DNA from: Nostoc sp. 106C
Lineage (GTDB): Bacteria; Cyanobacteriota; Cyanobacteriia; Cyanobacteriales; Nostocaceae
Direction of reading: 5' to 3'
Length of the DNA: 60,794 nucleotides
NCBI RefSeq assembly: GCF_002154725.1
Contig: NZ_MTAW01000166.1
Coordinates: 1-60,794, forward strand
Shown here: positions 50,443 to 59,933 of the stretch, piece by piece
How the letters are laid out: each line of letters opens with the position of its first letter
Position numbering within the stretch: the first letter of the stretch is position 1
The notes under the pieces: model-generated
The model's input: the letters and a program-made list of their open reading frames with translations, nothing else
What the model was told of the DNA's origin: nothing
Databases searched by the model: none
Position numbers and translations under genes: made by a program

Positions 50443-52059
50443 TCAACTTTTAACAAGTGAAGCGATCGCGGCTATCAGTTTTGAGGGATCGGCGGGTTTA
50501 GCTATATGCAGTTGAAATCCGGCAGCAAATACCTGTTGTTGTGTCGTCTCTGCGGCGTAAGCAGTTAGGGCGATCGCCGGAATCTGTCCACCTTGATCAA
50601 CTGACATGGCGCGGAGTTTGCGGATCAAGGCGTAGCCATCAACTTCTGGCATACCTAAATCACTCAACAACAAATGTGGCTTTGATTGGGCGATCGCATT
50701 TAGTGCTTCCTCGGCTGAGGCCGCGATCGTCACAATCGCTCCTTGCTGTTCTAACAAAAAGGCGAGAAACTCTCTGGTATCAACATCATCATCCACAACT
50801 AACACTTTGACTCCTTCTAGGGGAGTGTAGAGCATAGAGAATGAATAGGAATCATCATATAAGTTTCGATCTCTCTGTGCTAATTTCAAAGTTCTTTGCA
50901 GCGCTGGTAGAGAAACTGTAAATGTTGCGCCTTTTTCTTCTCCGGGACTTTCTGCCCAAACTCTACCGCCATGTAACTCTACAAGTTGCCGTACAATCGC
51001 TAAACCCAGTCCTAATCCACCCGATCTTCTGGTTATACTACTATCTGCCTGACGGAAATACTCAAATACATAGGGTAAAAATTCCGGACTGATACCCTTG
51101 CCTGTATCCTTGACTTGAATTTCTATTTGAGACTCAATTTGTTTTAAATTAACTTCGATTTGTCCCCCTGAAGGTGTGAATTTGATAGCGTTAGATAGCA
51201 GATTCCAAACAATTTGTTGCAGACGACTACTATCGCCTTTAACTGATCCAACTCTTGGCTCTAGATTTAGTTTAATTTGAATTGACTTTGCTTCTGCTGC
51301 CAGCCGCACTGTGTCTAAGGCTGCTTCAATAATAGCAGTTAGATTAACAGTTTCTAAACTCATTGCTAGCTTGCCTCGCAGTATCCGAGAAATATCTAAC
51401 AAATCGTCAATTAACTGAGCTTGGAGTTCAGCATTGCGTTCGATAGTTTCAACAGCGCGAAGAGTTGCAGTTTCATTTAACGAACGTTTTTTGAGTAATT
51501 TTGCCCAACCCAAAATTGGATTTAGAGGAGAACGAAGTTCATGGGAAACAATGGCGAGAAATTCATCTTTAATACGATTTGCGGCTTCTGCGGCTTCTTG
51601 CGCTCGTTGGCGTTCTTCTGCTTCCGCTAATGCCTGATCTCGTAAGTTCTTATATTCCTGAACTCGGAAGGTTAAATCGGTAACATCTTGAATTGAAAAC
51701 AGGGCATAAAATTCATCTCCACCATATGCAGGTACGGCAGTTACAGTTGTGTGCTGAATGCGGTACTTCCCTTGGGGTAGTGGTACGGGAATGACATATT
51801 TATGCAGTTGCGAAGAAAAGATTGTCGGCGGCCCACCTTGAAAAATTTGCTGTAAGCGACTAGCGTAACGAGGTTGATTAAGATGAGGAAAATATTGCAG
51901 AACGGAAACTCCTAAAATTTGGTTCCTCGGAATTTTAGTCCATTCCTCTAAACAACTATTCCAGAATAAAACAATATGGTCTGACTGTAGAACAAAAGCT
52001 CCTAAAGTAATCTTATCTAAAAGTCCAAATTGTTCTTGAGCTTGTTCAACTTTGTTCAT
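50443..52059 (-). CDS. Hybrid sensor histidine kinase (PAS-HisKA-HATPase-REC)
   Basis: This 538-residue soluble kinase has an N-terminal PAS-like domain (about 10-130) and a coiled coil (about 133-165). The HisKA domain has phospho-acceptor His173 in SHELRSPLNPILGW, followed by a HATPase domain (NLLSNAIKFTPSGG, DTGKGISPEFLPYVF, GGLGLGLAIV). The C-terminal receiver has its Asp in LLLSDLGMPEVDGYAL. There is no transmembrane helix, so the signal is probably cytoplasmic. It is last in a minus-strand series after the receiver and CheC-like genes, 60 bases from the latter. Confidence 0.94.
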   Translation of the reverse strand: MNKVEQAQEQFGLLDKITLGAFVLQSDHIVLFWNSCLEEWTKIPRNQILGVSVLQYFPHLNQPRYASRLQQIFQGGPPTIFSSQLHKYVIPVPLPQGKYRIQHTTVTAVPAYGGDEFYALFSIQDVTDLTFRVQEYKNLRDQALAEAEERQRAQEAAEAANRIKDEFLAIVSHELRSPLNPILGWAKLLKKRSLNETATLRAVETIERNAELQAQLIDDLLDISRILRGKLAMSLETVNLTAIIEAALDTVRLAAEAKSIQIKLNLEPRVGSVKGDSSRLQQIVWNLLSNAIKFTPSGGQIEVNLKQIESQIEIQVKDTGKGISPEFLPYVFEYFRQADSSITRRSGGLGLGLAIVRQLVELHGGRVWAESPGEEKGATFTVSLPALQRTLKLAQRDRNLYDDSYSFSMLYTPLEGVKVLVVDDDVDTREFLAFLLEQQGAIVTIAASAEEALNAIAQSKPHLLLSDLGMPEVDGYALIRKLRAMSVDQGGQIPAIALTAYAAETTQQQVFAAGFQLHIAKPADPSKLIAAIASLVKS

Positions 52060-52119
52060 AATTTCATCAGACCACTTTTGCAGATTTTCTTGTACAAAAA
52101 CTAGTTTTTATTCTCCTGT

Positions 52120-52725
52120 TCAGGATACTCCCAATTCTTCGTTAATCACTTTAATTAACGCATCAAATGTACCTAACTCAAAGATTAAAATAATATCGCC
52201 AATTAGTTCTAATTGTTCAATTGTGAATCTTGCTTGTGCTAGTAAAATTTGCGACTTGCTGACATTTGCAGAAGTCAGGAGATTTTCAATTTTATCTTCT
52301 AAATAAACTGGTAATGTATAATTCAGGTGCTGCCTTAGCACATTACTAATCGAACCCATCACTCCATTTATTACTATATTGCCAATTTCGCTTAATGTAC
52401 CAATTTTTACGGCATCAAGGTCAGTCGAACCTGGCTCTTCACCAGTTAGCACTGCAACCAATGTAGATGCACTTTCAGTTGGAAAAATTAAGCCAGCGGT
52501 GCCATAAAACGATCCTGTAAAGCCAAGTCTGACAGCTGCCAAACAATCATCATGAAATCGTGTGGCTAATTCTTGATAAGCATCCGCAGATGTTAATACT
52601 TTTACAAACGGAATTTCTAGATGAATGTGAGAGTCTACCATCTCATTCAGTAAACTTGCCGCTCGACCGACTCCAATATTAATCAACTCTTGTAGGGCAT
52701 CCAGTTGTTCTCCTGTCACATTCAT
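52120..52725 (-). CDS. CheC-like chemotaxis phosphatase family protein
   Basis: This 201-residue protein has two CheC active-site helices with the E-x-x-N motif intact: DALQELINIGVGRA (Glu13, Asn16) and GTLSEIGNIVINGV (Glu113, Asn116). Such proteins dephosphorylate CheY-type receivers. It lies 7 bases after a stand-alone receiver gene on the same strand, the natural substrate candidate. CheC is not common in cyanobacterial chemotaxis loci. It may reset the receiver, or adjust output of the neighbouring CheA system. Confidence 0.85.
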   Translation of the reverse strand: MNVTGEQLDALQELINIGVGRAASLLNEMVDSHIHLEIPFVKVLTSADAYQELATRFHDDCLAAVRLGFTGSFYGTAGLIFPTESASTLVAVLTGEEPGSTDLDAVKIGTLSEIGNIVINGVMGSISNVLRQHLNYTLPVYLEDKIENLLTSANVSKSQILLAQARFTIEQLELIGDIILIFELGTFDALIKVINEELGVS

Positions 52726-52732
52726 GTATGCT

Positions 52733-53098
52733 TTATTCCTTTGTATTCAGAACTTGCTGAACTGCGAGCCGCAGTTCATTTTCCTTAGGCGGTTTATTAA
52801 TAAAATCAACTGCTCCCAGATTGAAACTTTGATTGCGTGCTCCTTCTTGGATGTCAGCTGAAATAATAATGGTAGGAATTTGCAATTTCTCATCTTGTAG
52901 AGCTTGCAGAAATTCAAATCCATTCATATCAGGCATTAAAATATCAGCTAATACACAGTTGGGCTTGTGGTTGTGAACCATTTCTAAACCTTCACGCCCA
53001 TTACTTGCTTCTAGAATTTCATAGCCATCGATTTGCAGAAACTTGCGGATCATTCTGCGAGAAAATGCTGCATCATCGATAATTAAAACCAATGCCAT
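52733..53098 (-). CDS. Stand-alone response regulator receiver (CheY-like)
   Basis: This single receiver domain of 121 residues has acidic pocket Asp8/Asp9 (IIDDAAFSRR), phospho-acceptor Asp52 (LADILMPDMNG), Ser80 in the switch strand (TIIISADI) and Lys102 (FINKPP). There is no output domain. It is first in a probable operon with the CheC-like gene (7 bases) and the hybrid kinase. It is a likely phosphorylation target of CheA or of the hybrid kinase, and of CheC dephosphorylation. Confidence 0.92.
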   Translation of the reverse strand: MALVLIIDDAAFSRRMIRKFLQIDGYEILEASNGREGLEMVHNHKPNCVLADILMPDMNGFEFLQALQDEKLQIPTIIISADIQEGARNQSFNLGAVDFINKPPKENELRLAVQQVLNTKE

Positions 53099-53272
53099 CA
53101 GTTTTATCCTTTTGACCTATTACTTCAATTATTGTGAATTTAGTCCTTTTAGCCTGGATTTTAAACATTTTTTTAGATGAACAAATAAATATAAATTACT
53201 ACTGATTATTGATATGAATTTCTAAAATATTTATATTTAATTTTTCTAAATCTCTAACAAAGTTTCTGTTTA

Positions 53273-53545
53273 TTAGGTATTAGAAATATCTTCTATTTTC
53301 TGTTTTGCTTTACGCAACCAATACAAAATTGTGGTGTGGTGAATGTTAGTTAATTGTTCTATTTTTCGCAGACTCATGCCATCAAGATGCATTTTAAGGC
53401 AAAGTTGCTTGATATCATTTGAGTAGCGCCAAGGTTGATAAAATTCTAGAAACTGGCGACCACATTGTTTGCACTTGTAACATTGTCTTGTTTTTCGGTG
53501 TCCGTTCTTAAAAATTTGGGTGGAATGGCAATTAGGACATTGCAT
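53273..53545 (-). CDS. IS1-type InsA-like zinc-ribbon/HTH protein (orphan)
   Basis: This 90-residue protein begins with a transposase-type zinc ribbon (CPNCHSTQIFKNGHRKTRQC, then YKCKQCGRQF) followed by a helix-turn-helix (KMHLDGMSLRKIEQLTNIHH, then TTILYWLRKA). This equals the N-terminal part of IS1/IS1595-like transposases. No catalytic second half follows in the 174 bases downstream, so it is either a remnant or a domesticated DNA-binding protein. In IS1 the equivalent InsA represses the element's promoter. It lies in the gap between the two arms of the chemotaxis locus. Confidence 0.75.
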   Translation of the reverse strand: MQCPNCHSTQIFKNGHRKTRQCYKCKQCGRQFLEFYQPWRYSNDIKQLCLKMHLDGMSLRKIEQLTNIHHTTILYWLRKAKQKIEDISNT

Positions 53546-53546
53546 C

Positions 53547-53620
53547 TATCTCACTTCGTTATTTAGTGTAGCATTATATTTTCAGCAATCAGTGAGATAA
53601 ACATCTCTCATAAGAGAGAT
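53547..53620. promoter_or_regulatory. Inverted repeats between the InsA-like gene and cheA
   Basis: The perfect 9-bp arms tatctcact (53547-53555) and agtgagata (53591-53599) begin next to the InsA-like start codon. They are followed by the hairpin atctctc-ataa-gagagat (53603-53620), which shares the ctct/gaga core. They could be operators for the InsA-like protein or decayed insertion-element ends. Confidence 0.45.
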
Positions 53621-53683
53621 TTATATTAGGTGTAAAATTATAACTAGTATTTAACAAATATAGATTTCTAGTCTATCAATGCA

Positions 53684-55822
53684 ATGGAGTTAGCAGAAAT
53701 TGACGATGATATAGAAGCATTTCTCGTTGAGAGCTATGAGAATCTGGATGAAATTGAACGAGACATTATCGATCTAGAGAAAGCGCCTCCCAGTGGAGAA
53801 GTGCTAGTTCGGATTTATCGCTCACTCCACACATTAAAAGGGAACTGCGGCTTTTTACCCTTTCCTAGGTTAGAAGCACTAGCTCATGCGGCGGAAAGTT
53901 TGCTCTCGCGGCTGCGCGATCGCCAATTAGCCGTGACGCCTGGGATCGTTAGCGCCTTACTGCAAACCATTGACACCATCCGGCAAATTTTGTCTGAAAT
54001 TAAAGCTACAAGACATGAAGGCGATCGCGATTATGCAGAACTCATTCAAGCTTTAACTAAATTACAGGAGACTGAGCAAGTTGTCACTACTGTAAAGCAG
54101 TCTGTCCCATCGTTTGATAGCGAAACGGATGACTCAACTCTTACAGCCTCAGAATTGTATATTCGAGTGAATGTGGCGCTTTTAGATCGAGTAATGGACT
54201 TGGTGGGTGAACTGGTATTAGCTCGTAACCAGGCGATCGCATTTTCAGATAAGTTTCAGAATAGTAGTTTTGCCGCTACTTGCCAACGCTTGAACCAAAT
54301 TACAGCCGATTTACAAGCAGGAGTGATGAAAACTCGACTGCAACCGATTAGTAGTATCTGGCAAAAGTTCCCGCGTGTAATTCGCGATTTAGCGATCGCT
54401 TCTGGTAAACAAGTTCAAGTAGAAATGATAGGGGTAGATACTGAAATCGACAAAAGTATTATTGAAGCCATTAAAGACCCTTTAACTCATCTAGTACGCA
54501 ACTGCATAGATCATGGCATTGAGTTACCAACCGAACGCAGTGCTATTGGTAAATCAATTATCGGAAGGATATTTCTGAGAGCCTTTCATGAAAGCGGTAA
54601 AGTCAATATTGAAATAGGCGATGATGGTCGCGGAATCAATCCCGAAAAACTCAAACAGCGATCGCAGCAACTCGGTTTAGTCAGTGCTACTCAGGCTGCT
54701 GCAATGAGCGACTCGGAAGCAATCAACTTAATTTTCTTACCTGGCTTCTCGACCAGTGAACGAGTCACTAGCCTTTCTGGGCGAGGGGTAGGTATGGATA
54801 TTGTCAAGAGCAATATTGAAAAAATTAACGGTAGCATTGAAATTTACAGTCAGCAGGGACAAGGCACAACATTTAAAATTAAAATGCCGCTGACATTAAC
54901 AATTATCCCAGCGTTAATGGTTACTAGTGGCGGCGATCGCTATGCTATTCCTCAAACGAGTTTACAAGAGCTAGTTTGTTTAGAAGCACAGGCGGCACTA
55001 AATAATATTGAGATGCTTTACGATGTACCCGTGTATCGCTTGCGGGGAAATCTTGTGCCATTGATTTACCTCAATCAAGCTTTGCAGATTCAAGATAAGA
55101 TCACCAACTTGGAAACCCTTAGCCTCGTAATTGTCCAAGCTGATAACTATCGATTTGGGCTAGTTGTGGACACAATAGAAGATATTCAAGACATCGTTGT
55201 TAAACCACTAGGAAAGCAGTTAAAAAGTTTATCTCTGTTTGCGGGAGCCACTATTCTAGGTGATGGCAAAGTCGCATTAATTCTGGATATTGTAGGTTTG
55301 GCAAAACAAGCTGGTGTGCGCGAGAAACATCAGCAATTGGCGAGTGTAGAAGTTGCAAATATCCCAGAACCAACAAGCGATCGCCAAATGATTTTACTAT
55401 TTACAGGGCCTGAAGGCGCACCTATGGGTGTGCCGCTAACAACAGCATTTCGGCTGGAAAAAATTTCTGCCGCGGCTGTGGAAAAAGTGGGTAACCAGTA
55501 TGTTGTGCAGTTGAACAGTAAAATTTTACCCCTGATCGATCTTCACACCATATTTAGCGATCGCCACCACAGAGAACTCGATCAAGCAACAGAGACATTA
55601 GAGATTGCGATCGTCTCCCCTGATTCCAAACTCAGTATTGGGCTAGTAGTTGAGCGCATTCTTGACATTGTAGACGAACCACTGACAATTAAAGGTATCC
55701 CTAGCAGACCAGGCGTGCTTTTCTGTGCAGTAATTCAAGGTCAAATCACAGAAATTCTTGACGTTGAGGCTGTGATTAGGATTGCCAACCCTTATTTATT
55801 GCCAGGGAGCGATGGTGGTTGA
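53684..55822 (+). CDS. cheA: Chemotaxis histidine kinase CheA with two CheW-like domains
   Basis: The 712-residue kinase has an Hpt domain (about 1-110) with phospho-His49 in SLHTLKGNCGF, a dimerisation helix pair (LLDRVMDLVGELVLARNQAI), and an ATPase domain (DPLTHLVRNCIDHGIE, IGDDGRGINPEKL, GRGVGMDIVKSN). The usual CheW-like domain (about 405-545) is followed by a second one (about 565-705, starting MILLFTGPEGAPMGVPLTTA). A CheY-binding P2 domain is not evident. The doubled CheW module may widen contacts with receptors or CheW. No Shine-Dalgarno is clear before ATG 53684. It overlaps cheW by 11 bases. Confidence 0.94.
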   Translation: MELAEIDDDIEAFLVESYENLDEIERDIIDLEKAPPSGEVLVRIYRSLHTLKGNCGFLPFPRLEALAHAAESLLSRLRDRQLAVTPGIVSALLQTIDTIRQILSEIKATRHEGDRDYAELIQALTKLQETEQVVTTVKQSVPSFDSETDDSTLTASELYIRVNVALLDRVMDLVGELVLARNQAIAFSDKFQNSSFAATCQRLNQITADLQAGVMKTRLQPISSIWQKFPRVIRDLAIASGKQVQVEMIGVDTEIDKSIIEAIKDPLTHLVRNCIDHGIELPTERSAIGKSIIGRIFLRAFHESGKVNIEIGDDGRGINPEKLKQRSQQLGLVSATQAAAMSDSEAINLIFLPGFSTSERVTSLSGRGVGMDIVKSNIEKINGSIEIYSQQGQGTTFKIKMPLTLTIIPALMVTSGGDRYAIPQTSLQELVCLEAQAALNNIEMLYDVPVYRLRGNLVPLIYLNQALQIQDKITNLETLSLVIVQADNYRFGLVVDTIEDIQDIVVKPLGKQLKSLSLFAGATILGDGKVALILDIVGLAKQAGVREKHQQLASVEVANIPEPTSDRQMILLFTGPEGAPMGVPLTTAFRLEKISAAAVEKVGNQYVVQLNSKILPLIDLHTIFSDRHHRELDQATETLEIAIVSPDSKLSIGLVVERILDIVDEPLTIKGIPSRPGVLFCAVIQGQITEILDVEAVIRIANPYLLPGSDGG

Positions 55823-56282
55823 ACTACAACTTTGCACTTTTTTTCTCAATGGACTTTTTTTTGGCATTGATGTGCAGCACGTTCAAGAAGTGATTCGTCC
55901 CCAAGGTGTGACTCGTGTACCTTTAGCTCCACCAGATATTTGTGGATTAATTAACCTCAGGGGACAAATTCTGACTGTAATTGATTTGCAGCAGCGATTA
56001 GAAATGGGTGAATCGGCGATGCGTTCAACTACTAAGCTTATAGATGAGCTTGAGGGATTTAATATCGTTGTCCGTTCTAGCGATCAAGTAGTTAGCCTGC
56101 TCGTTGATGATGTCGGGGATGTCTTAGCGTTGCCAAAAAACACCGTTCAACCCCCACCAGCAACGTTAAAAGGTAAAATGCGTCAGATGCTAGCAGGAGC
56201 TTACCCGCTACCAGAAGGGTTTCTGCTAATTCTAGACATTGAAAAAATTCTAGATCTTAACTTTAGAAGTTCTTTTATTTAA
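55812..56282 (+). CDS. cheW: Chemotaxis adaptor CheW
   Basis: This adaptor of about 156 residues begins VVELQLCTFFLNGLFFGIDV and has the VQEVIRPQGVTRVPLAPPDI and GLINLRGQILTVIDLQQRLE segments typical of CheW. It couples the CheA kinase to the receptor. The ATG at 55812 overlaps the end of cheA by 11 bases, which favours translational coupling. A TTG at 55782 is in frame but lies deep inside cheA. The mcp gene follows after 20 bases. Confidence 0.94.
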   Translation: MVVELQLCTFFLNGLFFGIDVQHVQEVIRPQGVTRVPLAPPDICGLINLRGQILTVIDLQQRLEMGESAMRSTTKLIDELEGFNIVVRSSDQVVSLLVDDVGDVLALPKNTVQPPPATLKGKMRQMLAGAYPLPEGFLLILDIEKILDLNFRSSFI

Positions 56283-56302
56283 AAATTTAGGAGAATTTGG
56301 CA

Positions 56303-57610
56303 ATGGCTACAAATAGGACTGGGAAAGCAGCGAACAACTCTAAATCTCCCTCAAATAATACTACAGATGCGATAGATACGAATTACGGCACAACAGATCC
56401 GCAACTGCAACCATTACTAACAGCAATGCAAGCAGCCAAAAACGGTGATTTTAGCGTTCGTCTGCCAGTGGAAAACAATGGCATGGGTGAAATTGCTTCA
56501 GTTTTTAATGAATTGATGAGTTTCAACCAAAACTTTGCTACCGAAGTAACTCGCCTAGCAACCGAGATTGGCAAAGAAGGAAAACTTGGTTCTCAAGTTG
56601 TGCTTAAAGAAGCAGAAGGTTCTTGGAAAGAATTGCTGGACAATTTGAATCAAATGTCCACTAATCTAGCACAACAGATAAAAAGTATTAATGAAGTTAC
56701 CCTAGCTGTTTCCCAAGGAAATTTGGCAAAACAAATCAAAGCACGCAATGCAGGAGAGTTCAAACAACTCAGCGATAATGCCAATCAGATGATTAGCAGC
56801 CTCAAGTCTTCCATCAGACAAATGGCAGAAGTTGCCACAGCTGTTGCGTCTTCTTCCGAAGAACTAACCGCAGTTAGTAAAGAAATGACCACAAATGCTG
56901 AACAAACCTCTGAACAAGCAACCTCCGCATCCGCCTCAGCAGAACAGGTAAATCAAAACACGATTACAGTAGTAACTGCGGTAGAAGAAATGAATGCCAG
57001 CATTCGCGAAATCGCTAAGACTGTTGCTAGCGGAGCACAAGTGGCGGCTGAGGCAGTTAAAACTGCCGATCGCACAAACCAAACAATTGGGAAACTCGGT
57101 CAAAGTAGCGTTGAAATTGGCAAAGTAATCAAAGTCATTACCTCGATTGCGCAACAAACAAACTTGTTAGCTTTGAATGCTACGATTGAGGCAGCTAGAG
57201 CAGGGGATGCTGGTAGAGGATTTGCAGTAGTAGCAAATGAGGTTAAGGAACTCGCCAAACAAACGGCAAATGCTACCGAAGATATTAGCCAGCGAATAGA
57301 AGCAATTCAGTCTGATACCAAAAGTGCAGTTGGTGCTATCACTCAAATTACTGACATCATCAACCAGATTAACGACCTTCAAAGTACGATCGCTAGTGCG
57401 GTTGAGGAGCAAACAGTAACCACTAATGAAATCGCTCGAAATATAGCTGAGGCAGCCCAAGGAACCTCGGATATTGCTAAAAATATCGGCATTGTGGCAA
57501 TCAATGCTCAAACTACGACAATTGGTGCCAGTAATACTTCACAAGCAGCTACAGAACTAGCTCGCATGGCTGTAGATATGCAGAAAGTTGTCAGTCAGTT
57601 TAAATATTAG
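56303..57610 (+). CDS. Soluble methyl-accepting chemotaxis protein
   Basis: This receptor of about 435 residues has no transmembrane helix or periplasmic domain. The N-terminal 40 residues are low-complexity, then HAMP-like segments follow (about 40-165: [20 protein letters not shown] and [20 protein letters not shown]). The signalling domain has the conserved hairpin tip [20 protein letters not shown] and [12 protein letters not shown]. It should sense a cytoplasmic or protein-borne cue. The ATG at 56303 has aggaga (56289-56294) 8 bases upstream; TTG 56297 is less likely. It sits between cheW and cheB in the operon. Confidence 0.93.
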   Translation: MATNRTGKAANNSKSPSNNTTDAIDTNYGTTDPQLQPLLTAMQAAKNGDFSVRLPVENNGMGEIASVFNELMSFNQNFATEVTRLATEIGKEGKLGSQVVLKEAEGSWKELLDNLNQMSTNLAQQIKSINEVTLAVSQGNLAKQIKARNAGEFKQLSDNANQMISSLKSSIRQMAEVATAVASSSEELTAVSKEMTTNAEQTSEQATSASASAEQVNQNTITVVTAVEEMNASIREIAKTVASGAQVAAEAVKTADRTNQTIGKLGQSSVEIGKVIKVITSIAQQTNLLALNATIEAARAGDAGRGFAVVANEVKELAKQTANATEDISQRIEAIQSDTKSAVGAITQITDIINQINDLQSTIASAVEEQTVTTNEIARNIAEAAQGTSDIAKNIGIVAINAQTTTIGASNTSQAATELARMAVDMQKVVSQFKY

Positions 57611-57795
57611 CGATCATTGGTCATTGGTCATTTGTCATTGGTTATTAGTTAAGAGTCAAGAGTTATTTCTCCCCTGTCCCTGCGAAGTTCTGAGCAAAGA
57701 CTTCCTCCGCTCAGACTTCTCTCGTTGTCCCATTTCTCCCCACCCTCTCCCACACTCCCCACACTCCCTTGCCCCCCTCCGCCTGGTGAAAGTGT

Positions 57796-58869
57796 ATGCC
57801 CAAGATCCGGGTTCTCGTTGTTGATGACGCGGTAGTAGTTCGTAGTCGAGTTAGCAAAATTTTGTCTAGTGATTCAGAACTAGAGGTAGTAGGAGTTGCC
57901 GCTAATGGTCGCATTGCCCTAGCAAAGATTCCTCAAGTCAATCCCGATGTGATCGTTCTAGATGTCGAGATGCCGGATCTGAACGGTTTAGAAACTTTGG
58001 CGGCAATCCGAGAAATTTATTCACACCTGCCAGTGATTATGTTTAGCACCTCTACACGGACTGGAGCAACTGCAACACTTGAAGCTCTGTCTTTGGGTGC
58101 TTCAGATTATGCAACAAAACCTAGTAACTTAGGGAGCGTAGAGGCAACTAACCAACATATTCGTGAGGAATTAATCCCCAAAATTAAATTATTTGGTGCT
58201 GGAATTAGTTTGTTTTCTCCACCAATAACAATCAACGATTCACTTATTACTCCCGGTCACAGACGCATAGAACAGGTAGATGTTGTTGCAATTGGGGTTT
58301 CCACAGGAGGGCCTAATGCCTTAGCGAAACTACTTCCTGCGCTGCCAGCAGATTTAGGAGTTCCCATTTTAATTGTGCAACATATGCCACCGACGTTTAC
58401 GAAACTATTAGCAGAAAGATTAGCTTCTAAGTGTAAAATCCGCGTAGATGAAGCAGTTCCTGGAGCGATACTAGAGCCGGGGCAAGCTTGGATTGCACCT
58501 GGAGATTTCCATATGGTTGTACAACGTCAGGGAGATGTAGTTCGACTTGCCACTCATCAAGCACCACCAGAAAATTCCTGCCGTCCTTCCGTAGATGTAC
58601 TATTACGTTCCGTAGCAAATGTATTTGGTAGTAGAGCGATCGCGGTTATACTTACAGGAATGGGACAAGATGGGTTACATGGCTGTAAATGCATCCGGGA
58701 AGCAGGCGGACAGGTACTAGCACAGGATAAAGCTAGTAGTGTGGTTTGGGGAATGCCTAGTTTCGTTGTCAATGCAGGACTAGCTGATGAAATTCTTCCT
58801 CTCGACCAAATGGCAGGTGAAATTATCCGCCGAATCCGTTACAATCAAGTTCCTCTTTCAGGTCTGTAA
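57796..58869 (+). CDS. cheB: Chemotaxis protein-glutamate methylesterase CheB
   Basis: The 357-residue enzyme has an N-terminal receiver (Asp56 in VIVLDVEMPDLNGLE) and a C-terminal methylesterase with the Ser-His-Asp triad in VAIGVSTGGPNALAKLL, IVQHMPPTFTKLL and ILTGMGQDGLHG. It removes methyl groups from the receptor and is activated by CheA. It is separated from mcp by 185 bases of spacer holding ggtcatt-type repeats. Its stop codon overlaps the cheR start (TAATG). Confidence 0.95.
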   Translation: MPKIRVLVVDDAVVVRSRVSKILSSDSELEVVGVAANGRIALAKIPQVNPDVIVLDVEMPDLNGLETLAAIREIYSHLPVIMFSTSTRTGATATLEALSLGASDYATKPSNLGSVEATNQHIREELIPKIKLFGAGISLFSPPITINDSLITPGHRRIEQVDVVAIGVSTGGPNALAKLLPALPADLGVPILIVQHMPPTFTKLLAERLASKCKIRVDEAVPGAILEPGQAWIAPGDFHMVVQRQGDVVRLATHQAPPENSCRPSVDVLLRSVANVFGSRAIAVILTGMGQDGLHGCKCIREAGGQVLAQDKASSVVWGMPSFVVNAGLADEILPLDQMAGEIIRRIRYNQVPLSGL

Positions 58870-59702
58870 TGAAACAGACAAAGGGTGTAAGCACTAGTGA
58901 TTTTCAATTTCTGCGTGAATTAGTTTACAATCATTCGGCAGTTGTATTGTATGCCGACAAAACCTATCTAGCAGAGCTATATTTGCAGCCAATTGCAGAA
59001 TTGGCAGAATTTGCTTCAATTGCCGATTTGGTAAGTTATCTACGAACTCAACCGTTCAGCAGTCTTCACAGCCAGGTAATTGAGTCCCTAGTTACCAACG
59101 AAACATCCTTCTTTCGTGATACTCAACCCTTTGAAGCACTGAAGAAAGTTGTGCTACCAGAGTTGATCGCTAAACGAACCATTGAGCGATCGCTCAATAT
59201 TTGGTGTGCAGCCTGCTCTAATGGACAGGAACCATACAGCATCGCCATGCTCATTAGAGAACATTTTCCCATGCTTGCCAATTGGTCTTTTAAGCTAATT
59301 GCTAGCGATTTTTCCCACAAAGTATTAGCCAAAGCTAGACAAGGACGTTATAACCAACTAGAAATACAGCGTGGGCTACCAAAAAATTTCCGCGATCGCT
59401 ATTTTCAGCAGATTGATCATGACTGGCAAATTAACGACGAAATTCTTCAGATGGTAGAATTTCGCCAGATCAACCTTGTGCAATCTTGGTCATCCCTCCC
59501 CAAAAGTGACGTGATATTTTTACGCAATGTTTTAATTTACTTTGATATCCCGACTAAAAAAGCCTTACTAAAAAAAATCAAGCAGCAATTAAATCCAGAT
59601 GGCTATTTATTTCTCGGTAATGCTGAAACCACTATCCACCTAGATACATCATTTGAGCGGGTTCAATTTGATAAAGCTATCTGCTATCGATTAAACAATT
59701 AA
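58869..59702 (+). CDS. cheR: Chemotaxis protein methyltransferase CheR
   Basis: This 277-residue SAM-dependent methyltransferase adds methyl groups to receptor glutamates. It has an N-terminal helical domain (about 8-75), ETSFFRDTQPFEALKKVVLP and the SAM site NIWCAACSNGQEPYSIAMLI. That site carries A-C-S-N-G-Q in place of the usual G-C-S-T-G-E, but the E-P-Y-S core is intact. IFLRNVLIYFDIPTKKALLK is typical of the family. It overlaps cheB by one base and closes the operon. Confidence 0.95.
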   Translation: MKQTKGVSTSDFQFLRELVYNHSAVVLYADKTYLAELYLQPIAELAEFASIADLVSYLRTQPFSSLHSQVIESLVTNETSFFRDTQPFEALKKVVLPELIAKRTIERSLNIWCAACSNGQEPYSIAMLIREHFPMLANWSFKLIASDFSHKVLAKARQGRYNQLEIQRGLPKNFRDRYFQQIDHDWQINDEILQMVEFRQINLVQSWSSLPKSDVIFLRNVLIYFDIPTKKALLKKIKQQLNPDGYLFLGNAETTIHLDTSFERVQFDKAICYRLNN

Positions 59703-59812
59703 TTTATTTCTATTAATTCAAATCCCAAAGTCAAACCTTTATAAATACAGCTATTTTTAACCACTTAAATATAAGTAATTTGACTGGCAAAATATATTTG
59801 AAATCAAAGTAG

Positions 59813-59829
59813 GGTGGGCAATGCCCACC
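59813..59829. repeat. Palindromic repeat ggtgggcaatgcccacc
   Basis: This 17-base palindrome, typical of cyanobacterial spacer repeats, occurs again almost unchanged as ggtgggcattgcccacc at 59934-59950. The pair brackets the small inverted-end element at 59847-59927. Confidence 0.75.
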
Positions 59830-59846
59830 AAAATCCGGCTATAGTG

Positions 59847-59927
59847 CAATACATTTCAGATAAGCCTGTCTTTTCTTCCCCTGTTTCCTTGACTCTACAG
59901 AGGAATTTTCTTAACTGAAATGTATTG
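59847..59927. mobile_element. 81-bp MITE sharing ends with the 32636 element
   Basis: The ends caatacatttcagataag (59847-59864) and cttaactgaaatgtattg (59910-59927) are inverted with one mismatch in 18 and match the ends of the 195-bp element at 32636-32830 at most positions. The flanks ggctatagtg (59837-59846) and ggatatggtg (59928-59937) agree at 8 of 10 bases, a decayed target duplication. The interior is pyrimidine-rich and has no gene. Confidence 0.65.
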
Positions 59928-59933
59928 GGATAT

